Positions 44,869-54,856 of a stretch of 57,668 nucleotides of DNA are shown here, one piece after another. Position 1 is the first letter of the stretch, and every line of letters starts with the position of its first letter. The stretch lies in the NCBI GenBank assembly GCA_947311445.1, contig CAMZKV010000007.1, positions 1 through 57,668 on the forward strand. Direction: 5' to 3'. A program made the translations under genes and the position numbers. A model generated the notes under the pieces. That model searched no databases, was not told where the DNA came from, and saw only the letters and a list, made by a program, of their open reading frames with translations. This stretch comes from an uncultured Chlorobiota bacterium (GTDB taxonomy: Bacteria > Bacteroidota > Bacteroidia > Bacteroidales > JAADGE01).

Positions 44869-45585
44869 TTAAAAGAAGAAACTGCTTAAAACAGGAACAC
44901 GTTTTTCATGCTTAACAACTTTTTTTATTATTTCGGAATTAAGAGTTTCAAACTTATAACCCGCCTCACTATATAAAAGTAATGTTTGGGTTAAAGCATA
45001 AAACATATTGTTCTCAGCTTTAATGTTGTCATGAAAAACTATAACTGAACCCGGTCTAGTAAAATGTTTAACATTTTCTAAGCAGTTTTGCTCAGAAATA
45101 TTTTTATCATAATCTAATGATAAAACATCCCAAAGAACTATATTATAATTTTTAATAATTTCATTCTGTTGTGAATATCTCATTCTACCATGCGGTGGTC
45201 TAAATAAATCTGAGTCAATATATTCCGCAGCTTTTTTAATATTATAAAGATAATTTTTTGTGCTTGTTTTTAGACCTTGAAGATGAGAATATGTATGATT
45301 GCCCGTTACATGACCTTCCGATAAAATTTCTTTATAAATAGAAGGATATTTTTTAACATTTTCCCCAACACAAAAAAAAGTAGCCTTTGCATTAAAGATA
45401 TTTAAAATATCTAAAATTCTTTCTGTAATAATTGGAATAGGACCATCGTCAAAAGTTAAATATATAACCTTTTTATCTGTGTTTACTTTCCAAGTAATAC
45501 TTCCAAATAAGTTTTTAACAACTTGAGGTGGGTGAATTAATAGGTCTGAAAATTTTCTATATTTAGGTCTTAATAAAGTTTCCAA
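44869..45585 (-). CDS. Polysaccharide deacetylase family protein (NodB homology)
   Basis: A 238-residue metal-dependent carbohydrate esterase. The NodB motifs are evident: catalytic base and metal Asp in YLTFDDGPIP near 43, metal-binding His pair in GNHTYSHL near 96, and FRPPHGRM near 129. It would remove N-acetyl groups from peptidoglycan, chitin-like or surface glycans. No signal peptide is visible, so localisation is uncertain. The start used is a TTG (45585), as no ATG precedes the domain. A TATTTTTG box on the minus strand lies 26 bases upstream. Confidence 0.87.
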   Translation of the reverse strand: METLLRPKYRKFSDLLIHPPQVVKNLFGSITWKVNTDKKVIYLTFDDGPIPIITERILDILNIFNAKATFFCVGENVKKYPSIYKEILSEGHVTGNHTYSHLQGLKTSTKNYLYNIKKAAEYIDSDLFRPPHGRMRYSQQNEIIKNYNIVLWDVLSLDYDKNISEQNCLENVKHFTRPGSVIVFHDNIKAENNMFYALTQTLLLYSEAGYKFETLNSEIIKKVVKHEKRVPVLSSFFF

Positions 45586-45610
45586 AAAGTATAAGTTTTT
45601 CTTTCAAACG

Positions 45611-45618
45611 CAAAAATA
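45611..45618 (-). promoter_or_regulatory. -7 promoter box of the deacetylase gene
   Basis: The minus strand reads TATTTTTG followed by CG, 26 bases before the TTG start. The remaining spacer up to 45819 shows nothing else that I can support. Confidence 0.45.
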
Positions 45619-45819
45619 AATAAAATATTTTACAAAAGATTAAGAATTGTTAAATAAATTTAAGAAATTTTAACATTTGAGCTCTCTTAAAACTAAAAAG
45701 TTCAGTTTAAAGGGCTTAGATACTAGAAGATTAATCCTGTTATACTTTATTATTTGTAGTTAATGTTTTTTGTTGTTTTGCATATAACACCCAGAAAAGA
45801 TGAGTATAGACCAAAATAG

Positions 45820-45930
45820 CTAATTTTCGTCTTTTTTCCTATAAATTTTATAAATAATATATGCAAAACCTAATATTATATGAGATAAAACAATAATACC
45901 AATAATTTGCAATAAGTGTAAATCAGACAT
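45820..45930 (-). CDS. Possible small single-pass membrane protein (36 aa)
   Basis: Within the longer track ORF, the ATG at 45930 gives MSDLHLLQIIGIIVLSHIILG and a basic end (YKIYRKKDEN): one hydrophobic helix with a positively charged tail. This start avoids overlap with priA, which runs the other way from 45991. Small proteins of this kind are common but hard to prove from sequence, and no family was recognised. Confidence 0.4.
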   Translation of the reverse strand: MSDLHLLQIIGIIVLSHIILGFAYIIYKIYRKKDEN

Positions 45931-45990
45931 TTTTTTCTTCAAAATTAAATATTCTTTTAAATTTACATAAAAATACTTTTTAAATCTATA

Positions 45991-48465
45991 ATGCAAAAAG
46001 CACAAAAAACATACGCAAACATAATTATACCTGTTCCCCTTCCAAAATTGTTTACTTATGAAGTGCCTAATAACTTATTCCATGATTGCAAAGCAGGAAA
46101 ACGTGCAATTGTTCAGTTTGGGAATAAAAAAATATATACTGGTATTATTAAAGAAATACATTCACAAAAACCTGAATATCAAACAAAAGAAATCAATTCT
46201 ATTTTAGATGCATATCCTATAATAAATGATTTTCAATTCAAATTTTGGGACTGGATTGCAGAATATTATATGACAACATTAGGAGAGGTATATAAAGCAG
46301 CACTTCCAGCAGGTCTTAAATTAGAAAGTGAAACGAATATTATGCTTAATATAAATGCAAATTATTCAGATATTTCCGAAAAAGAAGAACTTATAATAGG
46401 ACTATTAACAAATGAAAATTCTTTAGCAATTAGTAAAATTGAAAAAGAAACTGATTTTAATTCACTTCCTATTATAAAAAAATTAATTGAAAAAGAAATC
46501 GTTACAGCAGAAGAATATTTAAAGAAAAAATATAAACCTAAATTTGAAGATTATATAAGTTTATCCGATAATTTAAAAAATGAAAAGGAACTTGCAAAAG
46601 TTTTAATCACACTTCAAAAAGCAAAAAAACAAACAGAACTATTGATGGCTTTTATCTATTTAACTAAATATGGAAGTGATAAATTTGAAGGATTGAAACC
46701 TGCTGAATATTTCCTAAAAAAAGATTTGTTGAAACATACAGAAGCCAAACCTGCAAACCTTAAAGCATTATTGGACAAAGGTTTGCTAAAAATTGAACAA
46801 AAAGAAGTTAGCAGACTAATTCATACAAAGTATGAAGACTTTGAAAATAAAAATTTAAATAAATACCAACAAAAATCTCTTACTGAAATTACAGAAAAAT
46901 TTAAAGAAAAAAATGTTGTTTTGTTTCATGGTATAACATCTTCCGGGAAAACTGAAATTTATATAAAACTAATAGAAGAACAATTAAAACAAGGGAAACA
47001 AGTTTTATATCTTCTTCCGGAAATTGCATTAACAGGGCAAATAACTATTCGTCTGGAAAAAATATTTGGTAATAAATTAGGAGTTTACCATTCAAAATTT
47101 AATGATAATGAAAGAGTAGAGGTTTGGAATAATTTACAAAAGGGAGAATATCAAATAATTCTTGGAGTTAGGTCATCAATATTTCTGCCTTTTAATAATT
47201 TGGGTTTAATTATTGTTGATGAAGAACACGAAAATACCTACAAACAATATAATCCTGCTCCAAGATATAATGCAAGAGATTCTTCAATTGTTTTGGCACA
47301 ACTTCATAAAGCAAAAGTTCTTTTGGGTACTGCAACACCGGCAATAGAAAGTTATTTTAATGCAAAAATAGGCAAATTCGCATTAGTTGAACTAGCTCAT
47401 AGATACAAAGATATTAGTTTGCCCAAAATTGAAATAGCAGATACGAAAGAAGCAAAAAGAAAAAAGCAAATGCGGTCTTTGTTTGCACCTGAATTGTTAG
47501 ATGCCATAAAAAAGACACTTGAAAATAAAGAGCAAATAATCCTATTTCAGAATAGAAGAGGTTTTTCTCCATTTACGGAATGCCAAATTTGTGGATATAT
47601 TCCTCGCTGTGAAAACTGCGATGTAAGTCTCACATATCATAAATATAACAATCAGTTGGTTTGTCATTATTGCGGTTTCTCCGAAAGAGCTTCACGCAAG
47701 TGTAAAGCCTGCGAAAGTAATGCAATGGTTACCAGAGGGTTTGGAACACAAAAAATAGAAGATGAAATAAAAGAATTATTTCCAGAAGTTAAAGTTTCCA
47801 GAATGGATACAGACAGCACTGGAAGCCGAAAAAAATATCAAAAAATAATATATGAATTTGAAACCGGAAAAACAAATGTTCTGATTGGAACTCAAATGGT
47901 TTCAAAAGGCTTAGATTTTGATAATGTTGCACTAGTAGGAATTATGAATGCCGATAGTATGCTTAATTTTCCCGATTTCAGAGCATTTGAACGAAGTTAT
48001 CAATTAATGGCACAAGTAAGTGGGCGAGCAGGAAGAAAAAATAAACAAGGAAAAGTAATAATACAAACATCAGACAAAAAACATCTTATAATTAAGAATA
48101 TTATTGATAATGATTATATTGCAATGTTTGAAAGTCAATTAAAAATTAGGAAGCAATATAAATATCCGCCTTATTACAGACTAATTGAAATAAAAATAAA
48201 ACATAAAAAGAAAGAGCTTGTTAATGAAGCGTCTGAATATTTAGCAAAAAATTTAAAATCCATTTTTGGAACTAGAGTTTTAGGACCTGAGTTCCCTGTA
48301 ATTTCATGGATTAAAACTTGGCATATAAAAACAATTCTTATAAAATTAGAAAAGAAAGTTTCGCAAAAAAAAGCAAAAGAATTAATCAGCCATACAATTG
48401 ATAATCTTAAAATGGAAAAAAAATTCAAATCTGTTCAAGTTTTACCAGATGTTGATCCTATGTAA
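45991..48465 (+). CDS. priA: Primosomal protein N' (replication restart helicase PriA)
   Basis: Superfamily 2 helicase that reloads the replisome at repaired forks. The 824 residues include the N-terminal DNA-binding domain (IIPVPLPKLFTYEVP), Walker A GITSSGKTEIY near 312, DEEH near 411, and the paired zinc-binding cysteines CQICGYIPRCENCD and CHYCGFSERASRKCKAC near 531-570. The C-terminal helicase motif QMVSKGLDFDNVALVG is followed by QVSGRAGR. Monocistronic. Confidence 0.96.
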   Translation: MQKAQKTYANIIIPVPLPKLFTYEVPNNLFHDCKAGKRAIVQFGNKKIYTGIIKEIHSQKPEYQTKEINSILDAYPIINDFQFKFWDWIAEYYMTTLGEVYKAALPAGLKLESETNIMLNINANYSDISEKEELIIGLLTNENSLAISKIEKETDFNSLPIIKKLIEKEIVTAEEYLKKKYKPKFEDYISLSDNLKNEKELAKVLITLQKAKKQTELLMAFIYLTKYGSDKFEGLKPAEYFLKKDLLKHTEAKPANLKALLDKGLLKIEQKEVSRLIHTKYEDFENKNLNKYQQKSLTEITEKFKEKNVVLFHGITSSGKTEIYIKLIEEQLKQGKQVLYLLPEIALTGQITIRLEKIFGNKLGVYHSKFNDNERVEVWNNLQKGEYQIILGVRSSIFLPFNNLGLIIVDEEHENTYKQYNPAPRYNARDSSIVLAQLHKAKVLLGTATPAIESYFNAKIGKFALVELAHRYKDISLPKIEIADTKEAKRKKQMRSLFAPELLDAIKKTLENKEQIILFQNRRGFSPFTECQICGYIPRCENCDVSLTYHKYNNQLVCHYCGFSERASRKCKACESNAMVTRGFGTQKIEDEIKELFPEVKVSRMDTDSTGSRKKYQKIIYEFETGKTNVLIGTQMVSKGLDFDNVALVGIMNADSMLNFPDFRAFERSYQLMAQVSGRAGRKNKQGKVIIQTSDKKHLIIKNIIDNDYIAMFESQLKIRKQYKYPPYYRLIEIKIKHKKKELVNEASEYLAKNLKSIFGTRVLGPEFPVISWIKTWHIKTILIKLEKKVSQKKAKELISHTIDNLKMEKKFKSVQVLPDVDPM

Positions 48466-48529
48466 TAGTTATTAAACATAAAATTATAGTATTTATAAAA
48501 AATAATAAACTTTATTTAAAATCAAAATT

Positions 48530-49759
48530 ATGAAACAAGTTAGCATTCTAATATTGTCTTTATTCACTATTGCTACAATAAATTGCAAAAAACCAAGCAA
48601 ATCTCTACCTGAAAAAAAAGTTTTTAGCCCAAGAGCAGATTTAACTGATGCAAAAGCCGTTTTTTATACCAATGAAACTTTTACAACGAAAGGAAATTTT
48701 TATAAAATTCTTAATTCAAATGAAATTAAAAGAATAGATTTAATAAATACTGACGGGACTACTATTTATGAAAACCCAAGTGAATCTTTTCTATTTGTAA
48801 AAGAATATATTAATGCAAATGAATTTTTATTAATTGACAATTATAACTCAAAACTTTGGGATAATGAAGGCAAAATTAGTGCAAATGCAGGTTTGAGTGT
48901 TATTGAGAAATCAACAGGTAAGATTTTTGATATTTCAGAAAATATTTCAAATTCTATATCAAGCATCCAAACATACAATAATAATTTTTATTTTTTAGAT
49001 TATGCAAAAATATATAAAATTAATCAAACTTACTCGCAAAGTGAAGAAGTTTCAACATCTAATAATGATGATGTTTCTGAGTATAGAATAAATAATGATG
49101 GTTTTATATTGTATTCTTCAACTTCCAATAATTTTTATTTGAAAAAACCTACCGGTGATATAATTCCGCTTGATACAGAAATTTCAGGTACCATTAAATA
49201 TTTTTGGTTAGGAAATGATAATTCATTTTATATATATAGAACAGGAGTAAATACAAATAATTATATAGATAAAATAGACACAAATAACTCATCTTATACA
49301 ATTACTAATATTATTGAAGGAATTGATTTTTATGGCGGATTTTCTTTATCCTCTGCATTTTATCTAAAAGTAAAATTAAATAATAGAGTATTGTTTATAA
49401 ATAAACTATCAAAAGGTGCAATTTTGTTTTCTGAAACTCTGCAAAATACAGAAAATGCAGCTATTTATTTTCCAGAATACGAAAATGCTTTTGATGTTAA
49501 AAAATCAGTAGACCATTTTTATCTTGCCACTGAAAAAAATATTTTCAAATTTGATTTTGATTTTAATTATGAAGCACTTTTTAATAACAATGAATTTGAA
49601 ATTCATACAATGGCAGTTGATTCTGAAAATAATATTATTTTTAGTGGAAAGAGAATTTCTGATAATAAACTAATAATTGGCACTGTAAGTAGTTCTAACA
49701 ATGTACAAACAATAGACGAAACTTTAGGTAGCTATGCTTTTGGTTTAGAGTTTTTTTAG
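48530..49759 (+). CDS. Lipoprotein of unknown function
   Basis: A 409-residue protein. The N-terminus MKQVSILILSLFTIATINCKK is a lipoprotein signal with Cys19 as lipidation site. The remainder shows repeated beta-strand patterns with Tyr/Phe/Asp-rich turns (IYKINQTY, FYFLDYAKIY, FWLGNDNSFYIYR), suggestive of a beta-propeller. No catalytic motif is visible. It lies three bases before mnmD, so the two are probably on one transcript, although a functional link is not evident. Confidence 0.72.
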   Translation: MKQVSILILSLFTIATINCKKPSKSLPEKKVFSPRADLTDAKAVFYTNETFTTKGNFYKILNSNEIKRIDLINTDGTTIYENPSESFLFVKEYINANEFLLIDNYNSKLWDNEGKISANAGLSVIEKSTGKIFDISENISNSISSIQTYNNNFYFLDYAKIYKINQTYSQSEEVSTSNNDDVSEYRINNDGFILYSSTSNNFYLKKPTGDIIPLDTEISGTIKYFWLGNDNSFYIYRTGVNTNNYIDKIDTNNSSYTITNIIEGIDFYGGFSLSSAFYLKVKLNNRVLFINKLSKGAILFSETLQNTENAAIYFPEYENAFDVKKSVDHFYLATEKNIFKFDFDFNYEALFNNNEFEIHTMAVDSENNIIFSGKRISDNKLIIGTVSSSNNVQTIDETLGSYAFGLEFF

Positions 49760-49762
49760 AAG

Positions 49763-50416
49763 ATGAAACCAAAGATTATACATACAGCAGATAAATCTCC
49801 AACACTTTATTTGGAAGAAATTGATGAACACTATCATTCAATAAATGGAGCTTTGCAGGAATCAATGCATGTTTTTATAAATGCAGGTTTACATAAAATT
49901 TCAAAAAAAAATATCAATATTTTGGAAATAGGTTTTGGAACAGGATTAAATGTTATTTTAACATATAACGAAATTAAAAATAGTAACAAGAAGGTATTTT
50001 ACAAAGGAATTGAAAAATATCCTCTAAAAAATGAAATTATTGAACAGTTACAAAAAGAAAATATTTTTAATTCTGAGGTTTTTTTAAAAATTCATAATTC
50101 AAATTGGGAAAAAGAAATAAATATTTCTGAAAACTTTGTTCTACAAAAACAAAAGATTGATTTAATTAATTTTCAAGCTACAAAAGAATACGATTTAATA
50201 TATTTTGACGCTTTTGCACCAAACAAACAACCAAAACTTTGGACAGATGAGATATTCTTAAAACTATATAAAGCAACAAAAAAAGATGGAGTTCTTGTAA
50301 CATATTCTGCAAAAGGAATTGTTAAACAAGCCCTTAGAAATGCCGGATTTGGAGTTAAAAGACTAAAAGGTCCTGCCGGAAAAAGACATATGGTTAGAGC
50401 TGTTAAATTAGTTTGA
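49763..50416 (+). CDS. mnmD: tRNA 5-aminomethyl-2-thiouridine(34) methyltransferase
   Basis: A 217-residue SAM-dependent methyltransferase for the last step of mnm5s2U34 formation in tRNA wobble positions. It matches the stand-alone MnmD domain: N-terminal DKSPTLYLEEIDEHYHSINGA, SAM-binding LEIGFGTGLN near 53, YDLIYFDAFAPNKQPKLW near 149, and the C-terminal GPAGKRHMVRA. The MnmC oxidase half of the gammaproteobacterial fusion is absent, as is usual outside that group. Confidence 0.93.
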   Translation: MKPKIIHTADKSPTLYLEEIDEHYHSINGALQESMHVFINAGLHKISKKNINILEIGFGTGLNVILTYNEIKNSNKKVFYKGIEKYPLKNEIIEQLQKENIFNSEVFLKIHNSNWEKEINISENFVLQKQKIDLINFQATKEYDLIYFDAFAPNKQPKLWTDEIFLKLYKATKKDGVLVTYSAKGIVKQALRNAGFGVKRLKGPAGKRHMVRAVKLV

Positions 50417-50477
50417 TACCTATAGTTGATATTCTAAAAACCTATTATAGTATTCAGTGTTTTTCAAATTGAAACAA

Positions 50478-51062
50478 TCAATTTTTATCCAAAAAAGTTT
50501 TTGAAAATGCCTGCAAGTCAGGAAAAAATTCTTTAAAATCTTCGTAAAACAAATTGTAGTCTCTATTAATTATTGTCATCGCTTCATTAACTTTATCCGG
50601 CATTGAAGTATAAATTGCCATTTTTTCTAGAACTTCTTCAAAACAAGATAAATTTGCATAACAAATAAGCCGTTTCTTTCGCATAAAAGGAAATGCAAAA
50701 CGTCTTCCTTTTTTAGGAATTTTCCCCAATCTTTCTAGAACAAGGTAATGAAAATCAATCACATAGCTTTTTAAGTCTTCATTGCAATAATCTTTCCAGT
50801 TTTTTGCAAGAAAATGATCGTATAAAATATCTACTGCTACACCGGCATATTTTCCGTATGCAGGCTGCAAACGATGAATACTTCTTCTTACAACAGAATG
50901 TTTATCAGTATAACTGTCAATTTCTCTATGTAAAAGAATGCCTTTTTTAATATCATATGTATATCTGTTCCACTTCTTTCCTTTAACCCAATCTCCTATG
51001 AAATTTCCAAATTTAATATCGTCATTATCGCCGGATAGGTATATGTGTGCAAGAAAATTCAT
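50478..51062 (-). CDS. acpH: Acyl carrier protein phosphodiesterase
   Basis: A 194-residue AcpH/DUF479 hydrolase that removes the 4'-phosphopantetheine arm from holo-ACP. N-terminal MNFLAHIYLSGD, then GNFIGDWVKGKK near 19, HREIDSYTDKH near 46, and VAVDILYDHFLAKNW near 75 contribute the metal-binding acidic and His residues. Two bases separate it from the upstream T9SS protease gene, so it is co-transcribed with that gene; acpP and fabF lie a few kb away on the same strand. Confidence 0.92.
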   Translation of the reverse strand: MNFLAHIYLSGDNDDIKFGNFIGDWVKGKKWNRYTYDIKKGILLHREIDSYTDKHSVVRRSIHRLQPAYGKYAGVAVDILYDHFLAKNWKDYCNEDLKSYVIDFHYLVLERLGKIPKKGRRFAFPFMRKKRLICYANLSCFEEVLEKMAIYTSMPDKVNEAMTIINRDYNLFYEDFKEFFPDLQAFSKTFLDKN

Positions 51063-51064
51063 AT

Positions 51065-52723
51065 TTATCTATTCACAATAAATTTCTTGTTGATTGAATG
51101 TGTGTTTGAAATAATTTTTAAAAAATACATTCCAGATGCAAAATTGTATGAATTAAAGGAAATTGTTTGTTTGCCGGAACTAATATTTCCGTTAAAAACA
51201 GTTTTTACAAGTTTGCCTGTTATGTTGAAAACTTCCATTTTAATTTTTTTTTCTTTTTCAAAATTAAAAGTAACATTATAATTATCTTTAACAATTGTTG
51301 GAAATAAATTTATAATAGAATTTTCAAGCTCGTCAATACCAACTGTAGGGTCAAATATATTTATTCCAAAGTTTGTAGTACTGCCTCCAATTCTTTGGTT
51401 TCCTAAAACTAAAACTAATTTTGATAAAGTATATGTGCTAGGTTGAGTAAAAATCATTTCTAAATCACCATCATCTGGAATTATTTCTTTAATACTTCCG
51501 TTTTCGTAGGCCAACAAGTGGAGTATTGAGTTTTCTTCATTGTCAGAAGTAACTTCTATCTTTATTTGTGAAAAATCAAGAGGAAGTCTATAATAAACAG
51601 CAGCACAGTCATTTATGTTTTTTGTTGTGTTTATTGGTAAGTTTGGGAAAATAATTTGTCCAAATAAAGGCAAAGTTAAATTCTCATAACCATATATTCC
51701 GGTTTCAAATTCAGTATCATCTAGAAAATTTGCAATTGTCCAATTATTGAAAATTTCAGTAAAAGTTAATGGAATGCTGTTGTTTAGAAGAACTGTATTT
51801 ATTCCTTCTGTTCCATTTTGAGTATTAGCAATAATATCTCTTATAAAACTTGCCCCATATTGTTCCGATAGGTATGTAAAAAACAACATAGTTTGGACAT
51901 AGTCCGAGAAAGTTTGATCCCAAACTATTAAATTGTTGTTTGGATTTGACGAAAAGTCAACGATAGGATCTGGTTGTCCGTATAAAACCATTGCAAGCTC
52001 TGCACAGCCTTCATCAACCCAAGAATCTTCATTTGTATCATATCCCCAATGAATTAAATGAACTAATTCGTGAGATAAAACTGATAATGTTGTTGATGCT
52101 GTCGGATTTACAGGGTCACAGCTCATATATAACATTTCACATTCATTACTGTGTGCAGGTCCTTCGGGAGGTAGAACATTTTGAGCCTCAGCTTCTGTCA
52201 TTTGATTAAAAGAAGAAAAATATCCATCAAAAACACTTCCTCCAAAACTTCCTAATCCTGAAAAGAAAAATATAACTTTTGGGTCATTATCTAATTCATC
52301 TGGAATTATACCAAAATATGTTGTATCCATTTCAATAATTCCATACTCTGAAGAATTTAATGTTTCTTCTTCAAGTCTAAATAAAATTTCATCAACATCA
52401 GTTTGATTCATATTTACATTCCACTGATTGTCAGCAACAAATATATAAGAAAGCTCACCTACAGCCCGGCAAGTGGATGGCTCTTGAATCCAAGTTGGTG
52501 GCATAACTGATAAATCCCATCTCCAAAATGTTTTTGTATCTCCAACAACATAAGAATTTGTGTTTTTATTATTTCTAATTTCTAAATGATTTTCTTTATC
52601 GGCATATAATCTGTAAGCGTTTTTTCCTATATTTATATGTTTTTGCAAAGAATTGCTTTTTTGCTGTGCTTGTACACTTAACATAATTGTTATCGAAACA
52701 ATTATTAGAATTGATTTTTTCAT
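51065..52723 (-). CDS. T9SS-secreted zinc metalloprotease (M30 hyicolysin-like)
   Basis: A 552-residue secreted protease. Signal peptide at 1-19 (IIVSITIMLSVQAQ). The catalytic zinc motif HELVHLIHW is near residue 219, followed by WVDEGCAELA, which gives a third ligand Glu as in M30-type gluzincins. The extreme C-terminus (~480-552; NLFPTIVKDNYNV ... FASGMYFLKIIS) is a T9SS type A sorting domain. Likely degrades extracellular protein for nutrition. Family assignment to M30 is by motif only. Confidence 0.85.
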   Translation of the reverse strand: MKKSILIIVSITIMLSVQAQQKSNSLQKHINIGKNAYRLYADKENHLEIRNNKNTNSYVVGDTKTFWRWDLSVMPPTWIQEPSTCRAVGELSYIFVADNQWNVNMNQTDVDEILFRLEEETLNSSEYGIIEMDTTYFGIIPDELDNDPKVIFFFSGLGSFGGSVFDGYFSSFNQMTEAEAQNVLPPEGPAHSNECEMLYMSCDPVNPTASTTLSVLSHELVHLIHWGYDTNEDSWVDEGCAELAMVLYGQPDPIVDFSSNPNNNLIVWDQTFSDYVQTMLFFTYLSEQYGASFIRDIIANTQNGTEGINTVLLNNSIPLTFTEIFNNWTIANFLDDTEFETGIYGYENLTLPLFGQIIFPNLPINTTKNINDCAAVYYRLPLDFSQIKIEVTSDNEENSILHLLAYENGSIKEIIPDDGDLEMIFTQPSTYTLSKLVLVLGNQRIGGSTTNFGINIFDPTVGIDELENSIINLFPTIVKDNYNVTFNFEKEKKIKMEVFNITGKLVKTVFNGNISSGKQTISFNSYNFASGMYFLKIISNTHSINKKFIVNR

Positions 52724-52747
52724 AAAAATTAGCTTAAATGTGAATAT

Positions 52748-54265
52748 CTATATTAAAATTTTTCCCGTCATTTCCTTTGGAATTTCCATTCCCATAATTT
52801 TCAGTAGGGTAGGAGCAACATCTGCAAGAATACCGTTCTTTATTTCTGAATAATCTTCATCAACCAAAATACATGGTACAGGATTTAAAGAATGTGCAGT
52901 ATTTGGAGAACCATCATCATTAACTGCATAGTCGGCATTTCCATGGTCAGCAATAATCATAACAGAATAACCGTTTTCTTTGGCAGTTTCTACAACATTT
53001 TTAACATTTTCATCAATAGCTTTAACAGCTTTTAATATTGCTTTAACAATTCCTGTATGTCCAACCATATCTCCGTTTGCAAAATTCAAGCAAATGAAAT
53101 CATGTTCTTGTTTTTTTAGTTCGCCAACAAGTTTTTCGGCAACTAAGTATGCACTCATTTCGGGTTGCAAATCATAAGTTGCTACTTTTGGCGAAGGAAC
53201 TAATATTCTTTTTTCTCCCTGAAATTCAGTATCTTGCCCTCCCGAGAAAAAAAATGTTACATGAGCAAATTTTTCAGTTTCTGCAATTCTTAATTGTTTC
53301 TTACCGGATTTTGCCAATAATTCGCCAATTGTGTTTTTTACATTTTCTTTATTGAAAATTATATTAACGTTTTTAAAATTTTCATCATATCTTGTCATTG
53401 TAAGATAATGCAAATCAAAAGTATTAATATTATATTCCGGCATACTTTTTTGTGTTAAAACAGTTGTTATTTGTCTTAACCTATCAGTTCTAAAATTAAA
53501 ACAAATTACTACATCTTCGTCTTTAATTATTCCAATAGGTTTTTTATTTTCATCAACAAAAACTACCGGATTTATAAATTCATCCGTAAAACCTTCTTCA
53601 TAAGATTTTGAAATAGCATCAATTACATTTGTATAGTTTTTTCCAATACCGGCAGTCATTAGATCATAACCTTTTTTTATTCTGTCCCATCGTTTATCTC
53701 TGTCCATTGTATAATATCTTCCAATAAGACTTGCTATTTGTCCATTAGAATTTTTTAAATGATTTATCAGCTCTTGTAAATACCCTTTACCACTGTGTGG
53801 GTCAGTATCTCTTCCATCAGTAATTGCATGGATAAATACATCTTTCAATCCGTAATCTTTTGTTATATCACATAGTTTATAAAGATGTTTTTGCGAAGAA
53901 TGTACTCCTCCATCAGAAATTAGTCCTAAAAAATGAACAGCCTTATTATTTTCTTTTGCATATTGTAATGCCTTTGTTAGAACAGGATTATTCGAAATTG
54001 AATTGTCTTCAACAGCTTTGTTTATTTTTACTAAATCTTGAAAAACCACTCTTCCCGCACCAATATTTAGGTGTCCTACTTCGGAGTTGCCCATTTGTCC
54101 TTTCGGTAAACCTACATTTTCTCCGTCTGTAAGTAATTGAGAATTAGGATATTTGTTTTTTAAACTATCAATGTAAGGTGTGTTTCCTTGACTTATAATA
54201 TCTGATTTTGTTTTATTTCCAATACCCCAACCATCGAGTATCATAAGTAATACTTTTTTGCTCAT
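52748..54265 (-). CDS. gpmI: 2,3-bisphosphoglycerate-independent phosphoglycerate mutase
   Basis: Glycolytic enzyme interconverting 3- and 2-phosphoglycerate with two Mn2+ ions. The 505 residues match the family: [11 protein letters not shown] at the N-terminus, the phospho-Ser region [16 protein letters not shown] near 60, [11 protein letters not shown] near 140, [10 protein letters not shown] near 266, and the C-terminal metal site [10 protein letters not shown] near 445. The 3' end lies 24 bases before the protease gene on the same strand. Confidence 0.97.
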   Translation of the reverse strand: MSKKVLLMILDGWGIGNKTKSDIISQGNTPYIDSLKNKYPNSQLLTDGENVGLPKGQMGNSEVGHLNIGAGRVVFQDLVKINKAVEDNSISNNPVLTKALQYAKENNKAVHFLGLISDGGVHSSQKHLYKLCDITKDYGLKDVFIHAITDGRDTDPHSGKGYLQELINHLKNSNGQIASLIGRYYTMDRDKRWDRIKKGYDLMTAGIGKNYTNVIDAISKSYEEGFTDEFINPVVFVDENKKPIGIIKDEDVVICFNFRTDRLRQITTVLTQKSMPEYNINTFDLHYLTMTRYDENFKNVNIIFNKENVKNTIGELLAKSGKKQLRIAETEKFAHVTFFFSGGQDTEFQGEKRILVPSPKVATYDLQPEMSAYLVAEKLVGELKKQEHDFICLNFANGDMVGHTGIVKAILKAVKAIDENVKNVVETAKENGYSVMIIADHGNADYAVNDDGSPNTAHSLNPVPCILVDEDYSEIKNGILADVAPTLLKIMGMEIPKEMTGKILI

Positions 54266-54330
54266 TTTTCTTTTTTTTAACTATTCTCTCATTATTTTAA
54301 CAATCTCCTATATTCATCTTATAATTTCAA

Positions 54331-54795
54331 CTAAGGATAAAAATCTTCTTTTAATTTTGTAAATTTTGAAATTTCAATATATTTTCTTTTCCCTTTATAT
54401 GTGTATGATAAAAGTGCTTCTCCTTCATATTTATAAGGAAGTTCATGTTTTTCAATAAGGCATTTTTCCTTTTCTACATACGGAAGAGGTTTTCTTACAA
54501 TTCTATCTGTTACTAAAATTGAAATTGTATCTCCTTTACTGAAAATATTATTTCTAATATCTTTCCCTTTTTGAAATGTTGAAACACCAAAATACTTCTC
54601 TCCAATCCAAATTCTATCAAATACTAACTTGTCAGAATTAACTTTTGGAACAATAGTAATGTCATAGTTTGTGCCGTATCCTGCTTGAGGAATTCCACCT
54701 GTCCATTTTTTAGAAGTTGCATCAATTATTTCAAATTTATTGAAACACATTATTGAAGATATCGAAAGTAAAGTTATTATTGATAATATTTTCAT
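54331..54795 (-). CDS. Exported protein of unknown function (154 aa)
   Basis: A 154-residue protein beginning with a signal peptide (MKILSIITLLSISSIMCF). Cys17 follows SSIM, so lipidation is possible but the box is poor. The mature part is mostly beta (ATSKKWTGGIPQAGYGTNYDITIVP; EGEALLSYTYKGKRKYIEI). A -7 box TAAATTTG at 54824-54831 on the minus strand suggests its own promoter. No family was recognised. Confidence 0.7.
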   Translation of the reverse strand: MKILSIITLLSISSIMCFNKFEIIDATSKKWTGGIPQAGYGTNYDITIVPKVNSDKLVFDRIWIGEKYFGVSTFQKGKDIRNNIFSKGDTISILVTDRIVRKPLPYVEKEKCLIEKHELPYKYEGEALLSYTYKGKRKYIEISKFTKLKEDFYP

Positions 54796-54823
54796 AGGAT
54801 CATATTTTTAATTATTTAAAAGA

Positions 54824-54831
54824 CAAATTTA
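54824..54831 (-). promoter_or_regulatory. -7 promoter box of the 154-aa exported protein gene
   Basis: The minus strand reads TAAATTTG, fitting TAnnTTTG, 28 bases before the start. No -33 TTTG is found at the right distance. Confidence 0.45.
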
Positions 54832-54856
54832 GCTATTTTACAAGAATACTTATCAA

